Assembly (NCBI RefSeq): GCF_021117295.1
Contig: NZ_CP088247.1
Coordinates: forward strand, 4,355,001-4,419,000
DNA: 64,000 nt
Direction of reading: 5' to 3'
Source of the DNA: Methylorubrum sp. B1-46
GTDB lineage: Bacteria; Pseudomonadota; Alphaproteobacteria; Rhizobiales; Beijerinckiaceae
Positions 17,415 to 26,362 of this stretch are shown in pieces (the first letter of the stretch is position 1; every line of letters starts with the position of its first letter). A model generated the notes under the pieces. The model was not told the DNA's origin, searched no databases, and saw only the letters and a list, made by a program, of their open reading frames with translations. Made by a program: the position numbers and the translations under genes.

Positions 17415-18086
17415 ATGAGCCCTCGCATCCAGGCCGTCGTGTTCGACATCGACGGTACGCTGCTCGACAGCGTTGACCTGCACGCCCGCGCCTGGGTCGA
17501 GGCCTTCGCGCATTTCGGAATCGAAGCGAAGGAAGCAGAGGTCCGCCGCCAGATCGGCAAGGGGGGCGACCAGTTGCTGCCGGTCTTCGTGGATGCGGAG
17601 CGGCTCGCCCGTGAGGGCGAAGCGATCGAATCCTACCGCTCCGATCTGTTCAAGCGCTCCTATCTCGCGCAGGCTAAGCCCTTCCCCGCGGTGCAGGCCC
17701 TGCTCAGCCATGTCCGCGATGCAGGCCAGACCGTCGCACTCGCCTCCTCCGGCAAGGCGGACGAGGTTGAGAACTATCAGCGGATCCTCGGCATCACCGA
17801 TCTCGTGGATGTGGTCACGACCTCCGACGATGCCGAGCGCTCCAAGCCCCATCCCGACATCTTCGAGGCGGTGCTGGGCAAGCTCCCCGGCGTGCCGAAA
17901 CAGGCGGTGATGGTGGTCGGCGACACGCCCTACGACGCGCAAGCCTCTGCCCGTGCTGGACTTTCGACGATCGGCGTTCTGTGCGGCGGCTTCCCCGAGG
18001 CCGAGCTCTCAGAGGCTGGCTGCGTCGCGATCTACCGCGATCCCCAGGATCTGCTCGACGGCTACGCATGCTCGCCCCTCGCCTGA
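17415..18086 (+). CDS. HAD-superfamily phosphatase, phosphoglycolate phosphatase-like
   Basis: A 223-residue HAD hydrolase. Motif I is VVFDIDGTLLDS with the two catalytic aspartates, motif II is in ALASSGK, the lysine of motif III is in ERSKPHPDIF, and motif IV is VVGDTPYDAQAS. The alpha-helical cap insertion between motifs I and II is the type found in phosphoglycolate phosphatase and beta-phosphoglucomutase relatives. Substrate cannot be told from sequence. It starts 15 bases after the small secreted protein and may be co-transcribed with it. Confidence 0.9.
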   Translation: MSPRIQAVVFDIDGTLLDSVDLHARAWVEAFAHFGIEAKEAEVRRQIGKGGDQLLPVFVDAERLAREGEAIESYRSDLFKRSYLAQAKPFPAVQALLSHVRDAGQTVALASSGKADEVENYQRILGITDLVDVVTTSDDAERSKPHPDIFEAVLGKLPGVPKQAVMVVGDTPYDAQASARAGLSTIGVLCGGFPEAELSEAGCVAIYRDPQDLLDGYACSPLA

Positions 18087-18243
18087 TGCGTCACGGCTGG
18101 TGAGCCGGTGTCAAAAAGCTGTGAGCGACGGAGGGAGCCCCCAAGGAAGCGCTAACTGCGAGCCGGCAAACCTATGGCCATGCGATTTGGAACCGTTTAA
18201 GAGCCCGCCCCGCGGGGGGCGAGCCCGCTTCCGGATGCGACTC

Positions 18244-18441
18244 ATGCAGACCACGGCCGAGACGTTCATGACGACCTCGAAATCTCTCCAGCAGCAGGTC
18301 GCCGAGGCCATCGAGGACCGGGCTCTGCCGATCAGCCGGCTCCTGCGTCTGATGTGGGCGCTCGATGCCGACCGCAGCGCCGCCAACCAGAATCTGCGGG
18401 CCCAGCTCCGCGCCCGAATCGGCGCCCCGCTGAGCGCCTGA
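18244..18441 (+). CDS. small hypothetical protein (about 65 aa)
   Basis: A short helical, uncharged-to-polar protein containing QQQVAEAIEDRALPISRLLR and ALDADRSAANQNLRAQLRAR. Other in-frame starts are 18235 and 18268; none has a good Shine-Dalgarno sequence. The composition is not that of a shadow frame, and a good terminator on the same strand follows at 18512. No domain recognised. Confidence 0.5.
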   Translation: MQTTAETFMTTSKSLQQQVAEAIEDRALPISRLLRLMWALDADRSAANQNLRAQLRARIGAPLSA

Positions 18442-18511
18442 TTTTTTCGGGGTCCTGCCGCGCAGCTTGAAGTGGCGCGTGAGCGGGCTGCCCTAACGTC
18501 CGGGAATCATT

Positions 18512-18552
18512 GGCCTTCCGGTGCTTAGTTGGTGCCGGAAGGCCTTGTTTTT

Positions 18553-18553
<1 letters not shown>
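18512..18553 (+). terminator. rho-independent terminator
   Basis: A 10-base perfect stem (GGCCTTCCGG / CCGGAAGGCC, 18512-18521 with 18535-18544), a 13-base loop, then TTGTTTTTTT. It serves the small gene to the left; the T-tract abuts the stop codon of the convergent ABC gene. Confidence 0.85.
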
Positions 18554-19245
<692 letters not shown>

Positions 19246-19314
19246 CAGGCACCGACCGATCTGGACTGAGGGCTTGAGAGCCGCACGGGCAGGTTCGAGC
19301 GAAAGGACACGGTC

Positions 19315-20097
19315 TTGCACCACGCGAACGAGGCGAAAGCCGGATCCGGCGGGTTTGTGGCCCGCCTTGTGTCACGCGCGGGCGCCCGGCGCGAGGCGGA
19401 CGGACCCGATGTGGGGCCTCCCCGTCCCGAGCGCAGGGCCGCGCTGATGCTCCTCTTCGCCGCAGTCACGCTCGCCGCCGCTGGCCTGCGGCCCGGCACC
19501 GTGCGGGCCGAACAGCCGCCCCTCAAGCTCGTGGCCCTGGGCGACAGCCTCACCGCGGGCTACCGCCTTCCCGCCGAGGCCGCCTTTCCCGCGGTGCTGG
19601 AGCGGGTGCTGAAGGCCAAGGGGTACAGGGTCGAGATCGCCAATGCCGGGGTCTCGGGCGACACCAGCACCGGCGGGCTCGACCGGCTCGATTGGTCGGT
19701 GCCGGACGGCACGCAAGGGGTGATCCTCGAACTCGGCGCCAACGATATGCTGCGCGGCACCGATCCGGCCGTGACACGCAAGGCGCTGGAGACGATCATC
19801 GTGCGATTGAAGGAGCGGGGCATCCCGGTGCTGCTCACCGGCATGCTGGCGGCGCCCAATCTCGGCATCGAGTACCGCACCCGCTTCGACGCGATCTATC
19901 CCGACCTCGCGCGGGCGCACGACCTCGTGCTCTACCCGTTCTTCCTCGACGGCGTGGCGGGCCAGCGCGCCAACACCATGGATGACGGGCTGCACCCGAC
20001 CGCCCAGGGCGTCGAACGGGTCGTCGCGGGCATCCTCCCCACCGTCGAGACCTTCCTCGGCCGCCTGGGCCAGACGCCGGAGCAGAAGGGCCAGTAG
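19315..20097 (+). CDS. arylesterase, TesA-like SGNH/GDSL hydrolase
   Basis: An exported SGNH hydrolase. After a hydrophobic signal (RRAALMLLFAAVTLAAAG) it shows block I ALGDSLTAGY with the catalytic serine, block II GVSGDTSTGG, block III ELGANDML with the oxyanion Asn, and block V DDGLHPT with the Asp/His pair. It is related to E. coli TesA (thioesterase I/arylesterase) and should act in the periplasm. The start is uncertain: TTG 19315, GTG 19357 and GTG 19369 are all in frame and none has a convincing ribosome binding site. It is divergent from a YbbA-like ATPase. Confidence 0.88.
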   Translation: MHHANEAKAGSGGFVARLVSRAGARREADGPDVGPPRPERRAALMLLFAAVTLAAAGLRPGTVRAEQPPLKLVALGDSLTAGYRLPAEAAFPAVLERVLKAKGYRVEIANAGVSGDTSTGGLDRLDWSVPDGTQGVILELGANDMLRGTDPAVTRKALETIIVRLKERGIPVLLTGMLAAPNLGIEYRTRFDAIYPDLARAHDLVLYPFFLDGVAGQRANTMDDGLHPTAQGVERVVAGILPTVETFLGRLGQTPEQKGQ

Positions 20098-20099
20098 CG

Positions 20100-20678
20100 A
20101 TGCCGCGCCTGTTCACCGGGCTGGAGATCCCGCCGGACATCGCCGAGCGGCTGTCGTTCTTCCGCGGCGGCCTGCCCGGCGCGCGCTGGGTCGAGCCGTC
20201 GGATTACCACATCACCCTGCGCTTCCTCGGCGAGATCGACGAAATCGTCGCCGCCGATCTCGATGCGGGCTTGGCGGAAGCGCGGGCGCGCCCGGCCTTC
20301 ACCGTGGCCCTCGACGGGCTGGCGAGCTTCGGCGGCGACCGGCCCCGCGCCCTCTACGCCTCGGTCGTGCCGAGCCCGGAATTGACCGAGCTGCAGGAGG
20401 AGCACGAGCGCATCGCCCGCCGGGCCGGCGCCGCGCCGGAGCGGCGCAAGTTCACGCCCCACGTGACGCTGGCCCGCCTCAACCGCGAGGCCACGCCGGA
20501 GGCGGTGGCGCGCACGCTGACCCAAGCGGGCGTGTTCCCGCGCCTCACCTTCACGGCGCGCCGCGCCGCCCTGTACTCGGCCCGCACCTCGCGCGGCGGC
20601 GGCCCCTACCTCGTCGAGGCGGCCTATCCGTTCGGGGGCGGGCCCTTCGAGCCGGACGAAGGGGCGGACGGGTCGTAG
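20100..20678 (+). CDS. thpR: RNA 2',3'-cyclic phosphodiesterase (ThpR/LigT)
   Basis: A 192-residue 2H phosphoesterase. Both His-x-Thr/Ser motifs are present: HITLRFLGE near residue 37 and HVTLARLNRE near residue 120. The N-terminal RLFTGLEIPPDIAERL is typical for the ThpR family. These enzymes hydrolyse 2',3'-cyclic phosphate ends of RNA and can ligate tRNA halves in vitro. It begins 2 bases after the arylesterase stop, so both are probably one operon, and it ends just before the tRNA-Trp gene. Confidence 0.92.
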   Translation: MPRLFTGLEIPPDIAERLSFFRGGLPGARWVEPSDYHITLRFLGEIDEIVAADLDAGLAEARARPAFTVALDGLASFGGDRPRALYASVVPSPELTELQEEHERIARRAGAAPERRKFTPHVTLARLNREATPEAVARTLTQAGVFPRLTFTARRAALYSARTSRGGGPYLVEAAYPFGGGPFEPDEGADGS

Positions 20679-20754
20679 TTCGAGCCCGCTCACGTTCCGC
20701 CCTTGCGTTGCGCCGCCGCTTGCGGCATGACGCGAGCCGCGCCGCGCGCGCCGT

Positions 20755-20831
20755 AGGAGTGTAGCTCAACTGGTCAGAGCACCGGTCTCCAAAACCGGGG
20801 GTTGGGGGTTCGAGTCCCTCCACTCCTGCCA
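20755..20831 (+). tRNA. tRNA-Trp (anticodon CCA)
   Basis: A full cloverleaf can be drawn. The acceptor stem AGGAGTG pairs perfectly with CACTCCT. The D arm is GCTC...GAGC, the anticodon stem CCGGT/ACCGG has loop CTCCAAA with anticodon CCA, and the T arm is GGGGT-TCGAGTC-CCTC-like. The CCA end is encoded. It stands directly before secE, the usual place in many bacteria. Confidence 0.97.
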
Positions 20832-21007
20832 CGGCGCATCCGGCCCGGCCTTCGCCTCGCCGCACATCCTTTCCTCCCCATCGACAAGTCGGATCACTTG
20901 CGCTAGAGCGGGCGCATTCCGAGATCCTCAGATGCTGTCGGTGTGGGACAAACGTCCTCGCACCGCGATCGGCGGTTCCCGGAGCCCTGTCCGGTTTCAG
21001 TTGCGCC

Positions 21008-21310
21008 ATGGCATCGAACGAAGCGACCAAGAAAGCCGACGCGGCGCGCGGACCCAATCGCGGCGCGGCGCCCCTCCCGCCCCAGCGCGCGACCCCGCCG
21101 GTGCGCCCGGCGCCGAAGCGCGTCGGCCCGGCGGAGTTCCTGGGGCAGGTGCGCGACGAGGCCCGCAAGGTCACGTGGCCGACCCGCAAGGAGACCACCG
21201 TCACCACGATGATGGTGTTCATCATGGTGGTGGCCGCGAGCCTGTTCTTCGTCGCCGTCGATCAGGTGCTGCGTTTCGGCGTCGGCTTGATCCTCGGGAT
21301 CGGCGCCTAA
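21008..21310 (+). CDS. secE: preprotein translocase subunit SecE
   Basis: A 100-residue protein with a long low-complexity N-terminus (Pro, Arg, Ala), then the core helix GQVRDEARKVTWPTRKETT, the highly conserved SecE amphipathic segment. One membrane helix follows (MMVFIMVVAASLFFVAVDQ). It is part of the SecYEG export channel. Its place between tRNA-Trp and nusG is the standard one. The extra N-terminal 40 residues are longer than in minimal SecE proteins. Confidence 0.95.
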   Translation: MASNEATKKADAARGPNRGAAPLPPQRATPPVRPAPKRVGPAEFLGQVRDEARKVTWPTRKETTVTTMMVFIMVVAASLFFVAVDQVLRFGVGLILGIGA

Positions 21311-21354
21311 GGATTTTCGGGCGTCCCTGCGACGCCGAGGAGTTGAGAAGACCC

Positions 21355-21888
21355 GTGTCGAAGCGCTGGTACATCGTCCACGCCTACTCGAACTTCGAGA
21401 ACAAGGTCGCCCAGTCCATCAAGGACCAGGCGGCCCAGCGCGGGCTGACCGAGCTGTTCGACGAGGTCATGGTGCCGACCGAGAAGGTCACCGAAGTCCG
21501 CCGCGGCCGCAAAGTCGACGCCGAGCGGAAATTCTTCCCCGGCTACGTGCTTGTGAAGTGCGACCTGACCGACGAGGTCTACCACCTCATCAAGAACACC
21601 CCGAAAGTCACCGGCTTCCTCGGTGCCGACAAGGCCAAGCCGGTGCCGATCCCGGACGCCGAGGCCGAGCGCATCAAGGGGCAGGTGCAGGAGGGCGTTG
21701 ACCGCCCGAAGCACACGGTCTCCTTCGAGATCGGCGAGACGGTCCGCGTTTCCGACGGCCCCTTCGCCTCCTTCAACGGCACCGTCGAGGAAATCGACGA
21801 TGCCCGCTCGCGCCTCAAGGTGGCGGTGTCGATCTTCGGCCGCGCCACTCCGGTCGAGCTGGAATACGGTCAGGTCGAGAAGGTCTGA
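21355..21888 (+). CDS. nusG: transcription termination/antitermination factor NusG
   Basis: A 177-residue protein with the NusG N-terminal domain KRWYIVHAYSNFENKVAQ, the FFPGYVLVKCDLTDEVYHLI core and TPKVTGFLG. The C-terminal KOW domain has IGETVRVSDGPFASFNGTVEEID. It binds RNA polymerase and links it to Rho or the ribosome. The start is GTG preceded by GAGGAGTTGAGAAGACCC; the long upstream open frame overlaps secE and is a shadow. Confidence 0.96.
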   Translation: MSKRWYIVHAYSNFENKVAQSIKDQAAQRGLTELFDEVMVPTEKVTEVRRGRKVDAERKFFPGYVLVKCDLTDEVYHLIKNTPKVTGFLGADKAKPVPIPDAEAERIKGQVQEGVDRPKHTVSFEIGETVRVSDGPFASFNGTVEEIDDARSRLKVAVSIFGRATPVELEYGQVEKV

Positions 21889-22121
21889 TTTTCTTCGGAT
21901 TTCGCGATCGATCGGCCTCGACCGACTGATCCTCGATGTTCCCGGCCGGCGGCCCAGCCGCGGCCCGGAAACGGCGATGCTTTCCTGAGAGCACCGCCAC
22001 AACCCCGCGGGAGATCCGCCCGGCTTCGCCTCCGGGACCCACGGATCGCACCGCGACCTGCAACCGCCCGTCCGTCCGTGCCTCGGCAGCCCGGCGACGC
22101 GCAACTTTTGGGAGCAGTCCC

Positions 22122-22571
22122 ATGGCGAAGAAGATCACGGGCTACGTGAAGCTTCAGGTCCCGGCCGGCGCCGCCAACCCGTCGCCGCCGATCGGCCCCG
22201 CGCTCGGTCAGCGCGGCCTCAACATCATGGAATTCTGCAAGGCCTTCAACGCGAAGACCGCGCAGATGGAGAAGGGCACCCCGATCCCGGTGATCATCAC
22301 CGCGTATCAGGATCGCTCCTTCACCTTCGAGATGAAGCAGCCCCCGGTCACCTTCTTCCTGAAGAAGGCTGTCGGCCTGAAGATCGGCAAGAAGCCGGCT
22401 TCCGGCTCGAAGACCCCGGGCAAGGGCCCGACCGTCGGCAAGATCACCGAAGCCCAGCTTCGCGAGATCGCCGAGAAGAAGATGCCCGACCTCAACTGCG
22501 ACTCCGTCGATGCGGCGGTCGCGATGATCCGTGGCTCCGCGCGAGCCATGGGCCTCGAAGTCGTCGCGTAA
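22122..22571 (+). CDS. rplK: 50S ribosomal protein L11
   Basis: A 149-residue L11 with the conserved start [41 protein letters not shown] and the C-terminal RNA-binding domain with [16 protein letters not shown]. It binds the GTPase centre of 23S rRNA. The start ATG follows GGGAGCAGTCCC. The 233-base leader between nusG and rplK is long and is where L1 autoregulation would be expected; I see no obvious L1 site in it. Confidence 0.97.
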   Translation: MAKKITGYVKLQVPAGAANPSPPIGPALGQRGLNIMEFCKAFNAKTAQMEKGTPIPVIITAYQDRSFTFEMKQPPVTFFLKKAVGLKIGKKPASGSKTPGKGPTVGKITEAQLREIAEKKMPDLNCDSVDAAVAMIRGSARAMGLEVVA

Positions 22572-22582
22572 GGGAGGGCGAT

Positions 22583-23281
22583 ATGGCACGCGAAGGAAAG
22601 CGCATCCGCGCCGCCCGCGAGGGTCTGGAGCCGACCAAGCTCTACGCCATCGACGAGGCGATCAAGCTGGTGAAGTCGAAGGCTTCGGCCAAGTTCGATG
22701 AGACCGTCGAGATCTCGATGAATCTCGGCGTCGACCCGCGCCACGCCGACCAGATGGTCCGCGGCGTCTGCAACCTGCCGAACGGCTCCGGCCGGACGGT
22801 CCGCGTGGCGGTCTTCGCTCGCGGCGCCAAGGCGGACGACGCCAAGGCGGCGGGTGCCGACATCGTCGGCGCCGAGGATCTCCTTGAGATCGTCCAGGGC
22901 GGCAAGATCGAGTTCGATCGCTGCATCGCGACCCCGGACCTGATGCCGCTGGTCGGCCGTCTCGGTAAGGTGCTGGGCCCGCGCGGCCTGATGCCGAACC
23001 CGAAGGTCGGCACCGTCACCATGGACGTGAAGGGCGCGGTCGCCGCCGCCAAGGGCGGTGCGGTCGAGTTCCGCGTCGAGAAGGCCGGCATCATCCACGC
23101 CGGCGTCGGCAAGGTGTCCTTCGATGAGCAGAAGCTCGTTGAGAACATCAAGGCCTTCGCCGATGCGGTCGCCAAGGCGAAGCCCGCCGGCGCCAAGGGC
23201 ACCTACATCCAGCGCATCGCCGTCACCTCGACGATGGGTCCGGGTGTGAAGGTCGAGCCCTCCACGGTGCTGACCGCGTAA
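22583..23281 (+). CDS. rplA: 50S ribosomal protein L1
   Basis: A 232-residue L1 with [20 protein letters not shown], the [19 protein letters not shown] segment and the [20 protein letters not shown] motif. It lies 11 bases after rplK, the usual co-transcribed pair. In most bacteria rplJ follows; here a strong terminator follows and rplJ is about 21 kb away. Confidence 0.97.
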   Translation: MAREGKRIRAAREGLEPTKLYAIDEAIKLVKSKASAKFDETVEISMNLGVDPRHADQMVRGVCNLPNGSGRTVRVAVFARGAKADDAKAAGADIVGAEDLLEIVQGGKIEFDRCIATPDLMPLVGRLGKVLGPRGLMPNPKVGTVTMDVKGAVAAAKGGAVEFRVEKAGIIHAGVGKVSFDEQKLVENIKAFADAVAKAKPAGAKGTYIQRIAVTSTMGPGVKVEPSTVLTA

Positions 23282-23307
23282 GACGCGTTCCGCAGGGACG
23301 TTTCAGG

Positions 23308-23337
23308 AAAGCGCCCGGCCGAAAGGCCGGGCGCTTT
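23308..23337 (+). terminator. rho-independent terminator after rplA
   Basis: A perfect 13-base stem (AAAGCGCCCGGCC / GGCCGGGCGCTTT) with a GAAA tetraloop, ending in TTTTCGTTT. It lies 27 bases after rplA and closes the secE-nusG-rplKA transcript. Confidence 0.92.
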
Positions 23338-23453
23338 TCGTTTGGCTGGTGACCGTCATCGCGAGGCGAAGCCGAAGCGATCCAGCGGCGCGACCTTTTC
23401 GGAGAGGGCAGTGCCCTGGACTGCTTCGCTCCGCTCGCCGTGACGGCCGGCGA

Positions 23454-24692
23454 TCACCCCTCCGTCACGTCCTCCAGCGCCAGCTTCAGGTGCCGCGGCC
23501 CGCGCAGCGAAGCACCGGGCCGGTAGGGCGGCGGGTCCTCGACTAGGGACGCGCCCTTCAAGCGCCGCACGAGGCTGACCAAAGCCACCTCCGCCTCGAT
23601 CCGCGCCAAGGGCGCGCCGACGCAGTAATGCAGCCCGCCACCGAAGCCGAGATGGCGGTTGTCGGGCCGGTCGGGATCGAAGCGGTCGGGATCGGGAAAG
23701 CGGGCCGGATCGCGGTTGGCCGCCGCCAGCAGAAAGATCACCGGCGCGTCCTTCGGGATGGTGATCCCGCCGACCGTGATGTCGGTCAGTGCCAGCCGGG
23801 TCCGGTACTGGACCGGCGGCTCGTAGCGCAGAAGCTCCTCGATCAGCCGCGGCGCGATCCCGGGCTCGGCGCGCAGGCGCTCCCAATGCTCGGGGAAGCG
23901 CAGCAGCGTCAGCATACCGTTGGTGATCAGGTTCACCGTGGTCTCGTGACCCGCCACCAGGAGCAGCACGGCGGTGGCGATCAGGTCGAAATCGTTCATC
24001 CCGTCGCTGTCTTTCGCCAGATCCGAGAGGATGTCCTCCTGGCGGTCCTTGCGCTTCGCCTTGATCAGCCCCTGGAGGTAGTCGGCGATCTCGGTGAAGC
24101 AGACCTCGTTCTTGGCCCTCGTCTCTTCGTCGTCGCGCCGGTTCGGCTCGAGCGCGGTCGCGAGCTGCGTCGCCCAGCCGTGGAACTGCGCCTCATCCTC
24201 CGGCGGCACGCCGAGCAATTCGCAGATTACCGTGACGGGCAGCGGATACGAGAAGTCATCGACAAGATCGATGCAGGTCTTGCCCCGCATCTTGCCGATC
24301 AGGTCGTCGGTGATCTCTTGCGTCTTCGCGCGCATGCCGCGCACCCGCTCAGGGGTGAAACAGCGCATCACTTGGCCCCGCAGGCGGTCGTGGTCGGGCG
24401 GGTCGCGGAAGATGAAGGGGCGGTGGCGCTTGCGGATCTCGGCCCGCACCGGCCGCACCAGCAGGTCGGTGACCGGGTTGCCGGTCCAGCGGAACTTTTG
24501 CGGGTCGGGCAGGTCGTCCGAGCTGATCCGCGGGTCGGAGATCAGCCGCGCCAGCTCGGCATGGGTGCTGACGACGTAAGTGCCGTCCTCCTGCCGCGCG
24601 ACGGGCACCTTCCGCATCTCCGCGTAGAGCGGGTAGGGGTTCGCCCGGTGGGCGGGGTCGAGGATCTGTTCGAACAGCGTGCTTCCGCTCAC
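23454..24692 (-). CDS. cytochrome P450 (bacterial class I type)
   Basis: A 412-residue soluble P450. The I-helix oxygen-activation motif is AGHETT (247-252), the K-helix ExxR is Glu286-Leu-Leu-Arg289, and the haem loop is FGGGLHYCVG with the ligand Cys357. The length and the lack of a membrane anchor fit bacterial class I enzymes. GTG is taken as start because GGAG stands about 9 bases before it and it follows the reductase stop by 4 bases. It is the last gene of a ferredoxin-reductase-P450 operon. The substrate is not predictable from sequence. Confidence 0.93.
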   Translation of the reverse strand: MSGSTLFEQILDPAHRANPYPLYAEMRKVPVARQEDGTYVVSTHAELARLISDPRISSDDLPDPQKFRWTGNPVTDLLVRPVRAEIRKRHRPFIFRDPPDHDRLRGQVMRCFTPERVRGMRAKTQEITDDLIGKMRGKTCIDLVDDFSYPLPVTVICELLGVPPEDEAQFHGWATQLATALEPNRRDDEETRAKNEVCFTEIADYLQGLIKAKRKDRQEDILSDLAKDSDGMNDFDLIATAVLLLVAGHETTVNLITNGMLTLLRFPEHWERLRAEPGIAPRLIEELLRYEPPVQYRTRLALTDITVGGITIPKDAPVIFLLAAANRDPARFPDPDRFDPDRPDNRHLGFGGGLHYCVGAPLARIEAEVALVSLVRRLKGASLVEDPPPYRPGASLRGPRHLKLALEDVTEG

Positions 24693-24696
24693 GGGA

Positions 24697-25959
24697 TTAG
24701 GGCTCCTGCACACGGATGCGAGGCTGATCGACGGCGTCGGTGATCGGCGGGAAGGACGCGCGCTCGCGGATCGCGGCCTTGTAGGCGGGCAGCCAGCGGG
24801 CGCTGTCGATCGAGGCGGCGGCGATGGTGCGGCCGTCCCGGCCGAAGGCGGCCAGGAAGCGGCGCTCTTCGAGCGCGCCGTGCATCACGGCGAAGCTGTC
24901 TGCACCGGCCGCGAGGCCGACGAGCTTGATCGTCAGACCGAATTGCTGCGACCAGAAATCGGGCAGGTGGTCGTGGCGGCGCATCGCCGAGGCGTCGCCC
25001 GCCAGCATGTTGGCGGCCGCGGTCTCGGCCTGCGCCCGCGCATTGCCCCAGTGCTCGACCGCCACCAGGGCGTCGTCGTCGTGCGGATTCGGCCAACGGG
25101 CGACGTCGCCCGCGGCGAACACGCCCTCGGCGACACGGCCGTCCGCGCGTAAGGTGCGGCAGAAGGCGTCGCAGCGCAGGCCCTTGGCATCGGCTTCCAC
25201 GCCGGAGCCTTCCAGCCACTCGACGTTGCGCAGCGTCCCGATCGCCGCGAGGAGGCAGTCGGTCTCGATCCGCTCGCCGTCCTTCAGGACGACGGCTGCG
25301 AGACGCCCGTCCTGCGCCTCCATCCGCTCGATCTCGGATTCGAGGCGTAGGTCGACGCCTCGCTCGCGCGCCACGTCGCCGATCAGGCCGCCGAGGCGGG
25401 GGCCCAAAGCCGCGGCGAGCGGCACCGCATCGCGCACCAAGAGCGTGACCGGGAGGTCGAGATCGCGGCAGGTCGAGGCGACCTCGAAGCCGATGAAGCC
25501 GCCGCCGGCGAGGACGACGCGGTGCGGCTTGGCGCGCAGGCGCTCCCCGAGCCGCTCGGCATCGTCGCGGCCGCGCAGGGTGAAGACGCCGGCCAACGCC
25601 GCTTCCTCGGGGTTGGGCCAGGGCCGCGCGCGGGTGCCGGTGGCGATCAGCAGGCGGTCGTAGGGCAGGCGGGTGCCGTCGCCGAGTTCGACGACGCGCT
25701 CGGACAGGTCGAGCCGGGTCGCCGGCCGGCCGAGGCGCAAGTCCGCGCCTAGATCGGGCGGGCAGGGCAGGGTGGTGTCGGCGGAATAGAGCCCGCGCAG
25801 GACCTGCTTGGAGAGCGGCGGCCGGTCGTAGGGCGGGTGCGGCTCGTCGCCGACCAGGGTGAGGGCGCCGGTGAAGCCCCGCTCACGCAGGGCGTGCGCC
25901 GCGGTCAGGCCCGCCAACGAGGCGCCGACGATGACGATGCGTTCGGGCGGGGTCGTCAC
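24697..25959 (-). CDS. ferredoxin/rubredoxin reductase, FAD-dependent
   Basis: A 420-residue flavoprotein of the putidaredoxin-reductase/BphA4 type. It has the FAD motif VIVGASLAGLTAA at the N-terminus, the NAD(P) motif VVLAGGGFIGFEVA near residue 150 and the second FAD motif VFAAGDVARW. It moves electrons from NAD(P)H to the ferredoxin encoded just upstream. The GTG start overlaps the ferredoxin TGA (GTGA), implying coupled translation. The extension of the open frame upstream covers the ferredoxin gene and is a shadow. Confidence 0.93.
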   Translation of the reverse strand: MTTPPERIVIVGASLAGLTAAHALRERGFTGALTLVGDEPHPPYDRPPLSKQVLRGLYSADTTLPCPPDLGADLRLGRPATRLDLSERVVELGDGTRLPYDRLLIATGTRARPWPNPEEAALAGVFTLRGRDDAERLGERLRAKPHRVVLAGGGFIGFEVASTCRDLDLPVTLLVRDAVPLAAALGPRLGGLIGDVARERGVDLRLESEIERMEAQDGRLAAVVLKDGERIETDCLLAAIGTLRNVEWLEGSGVEADAKGLRCDAFCRTLRADGRVAEGVFAAGDVARWPNPHDDDALVAVEHWGNARAQAETAAANMLAGDASAMRRHDHLPDFWSQQFGLTIKLVGLAAGADSFAVMHGALEERRFLAAFGRDGRTIAAASIDSARWLPAYKAAIRERASFPPITDAVDQPRIRVQEP

Positions 25960-26171
25960 GCCGCCTCTCCGGCGCTGGTGTCGTCGGGAGAGGCGGTGAT
26001 GGCCCGCACCGGGCAGGCGTGGACCGCCCGCTGGATCTCGGCCCGCGCGGACTCGTCGGGGGAGGGGTCGTAGACCAGCGCTTCGCGCCCGTGCAGGGCG
26101 AAGTGGCCCGGCGCGGCGTAGAGGCACTGCGCGTACGCCTGGCAACGGTTGAGATCCACGACGACCTTCAT
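25956..26171 (-). CDS. [3Fe-4S]-type ferredoxin
   Basis: A 71-residue ferredoxin with three cysteines in the pattern Cys10-x5-Cys16 and Cys53-Pro, that is CQAYAQC and ACPVRAI. A missing fourth cysteine between the first two is the mark of ferredoxins that carry a single 3Fe-4S cluster and serve P450 enzymes. It is the first gene of the P450 operon. The ATG is preceded by CTCATG-distal GGAGG-like sequence (GGAGGAAAT on its strand is not perfect but close). Confidence 0.9.
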   Translation of the reverse strand: MKVVVDLNRCQAYAQCLYAAPGHFALHGREALVYDPSPDESARAEIQRAVHACPVRAITASPDDTSAGEAA

Positions 26172-26362
26172 GAGGAGGATTTCGCTCCGCCTGACTAGAC
26201 AAGGGTTGCGCGGCCGGAGGGCGGCCGACGTGGGCGGTCGAGCGAGGAAATCCGCTCACCACGGCGGCCCGACGCCCCCATCCCGACGGCCGCACCCTGG
26301 TCCGCGGAGCGGGAAACGCTCCAGGCCGCGATTGGGATCAATCCTGCGTCAAGAGGGCGTCG

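Noticed and set aside
18190..18201. GGAAC next to CGTT
   Set aside because: The two boxes are adjacent with no spacer, so they cannot form an EcfG promoter.
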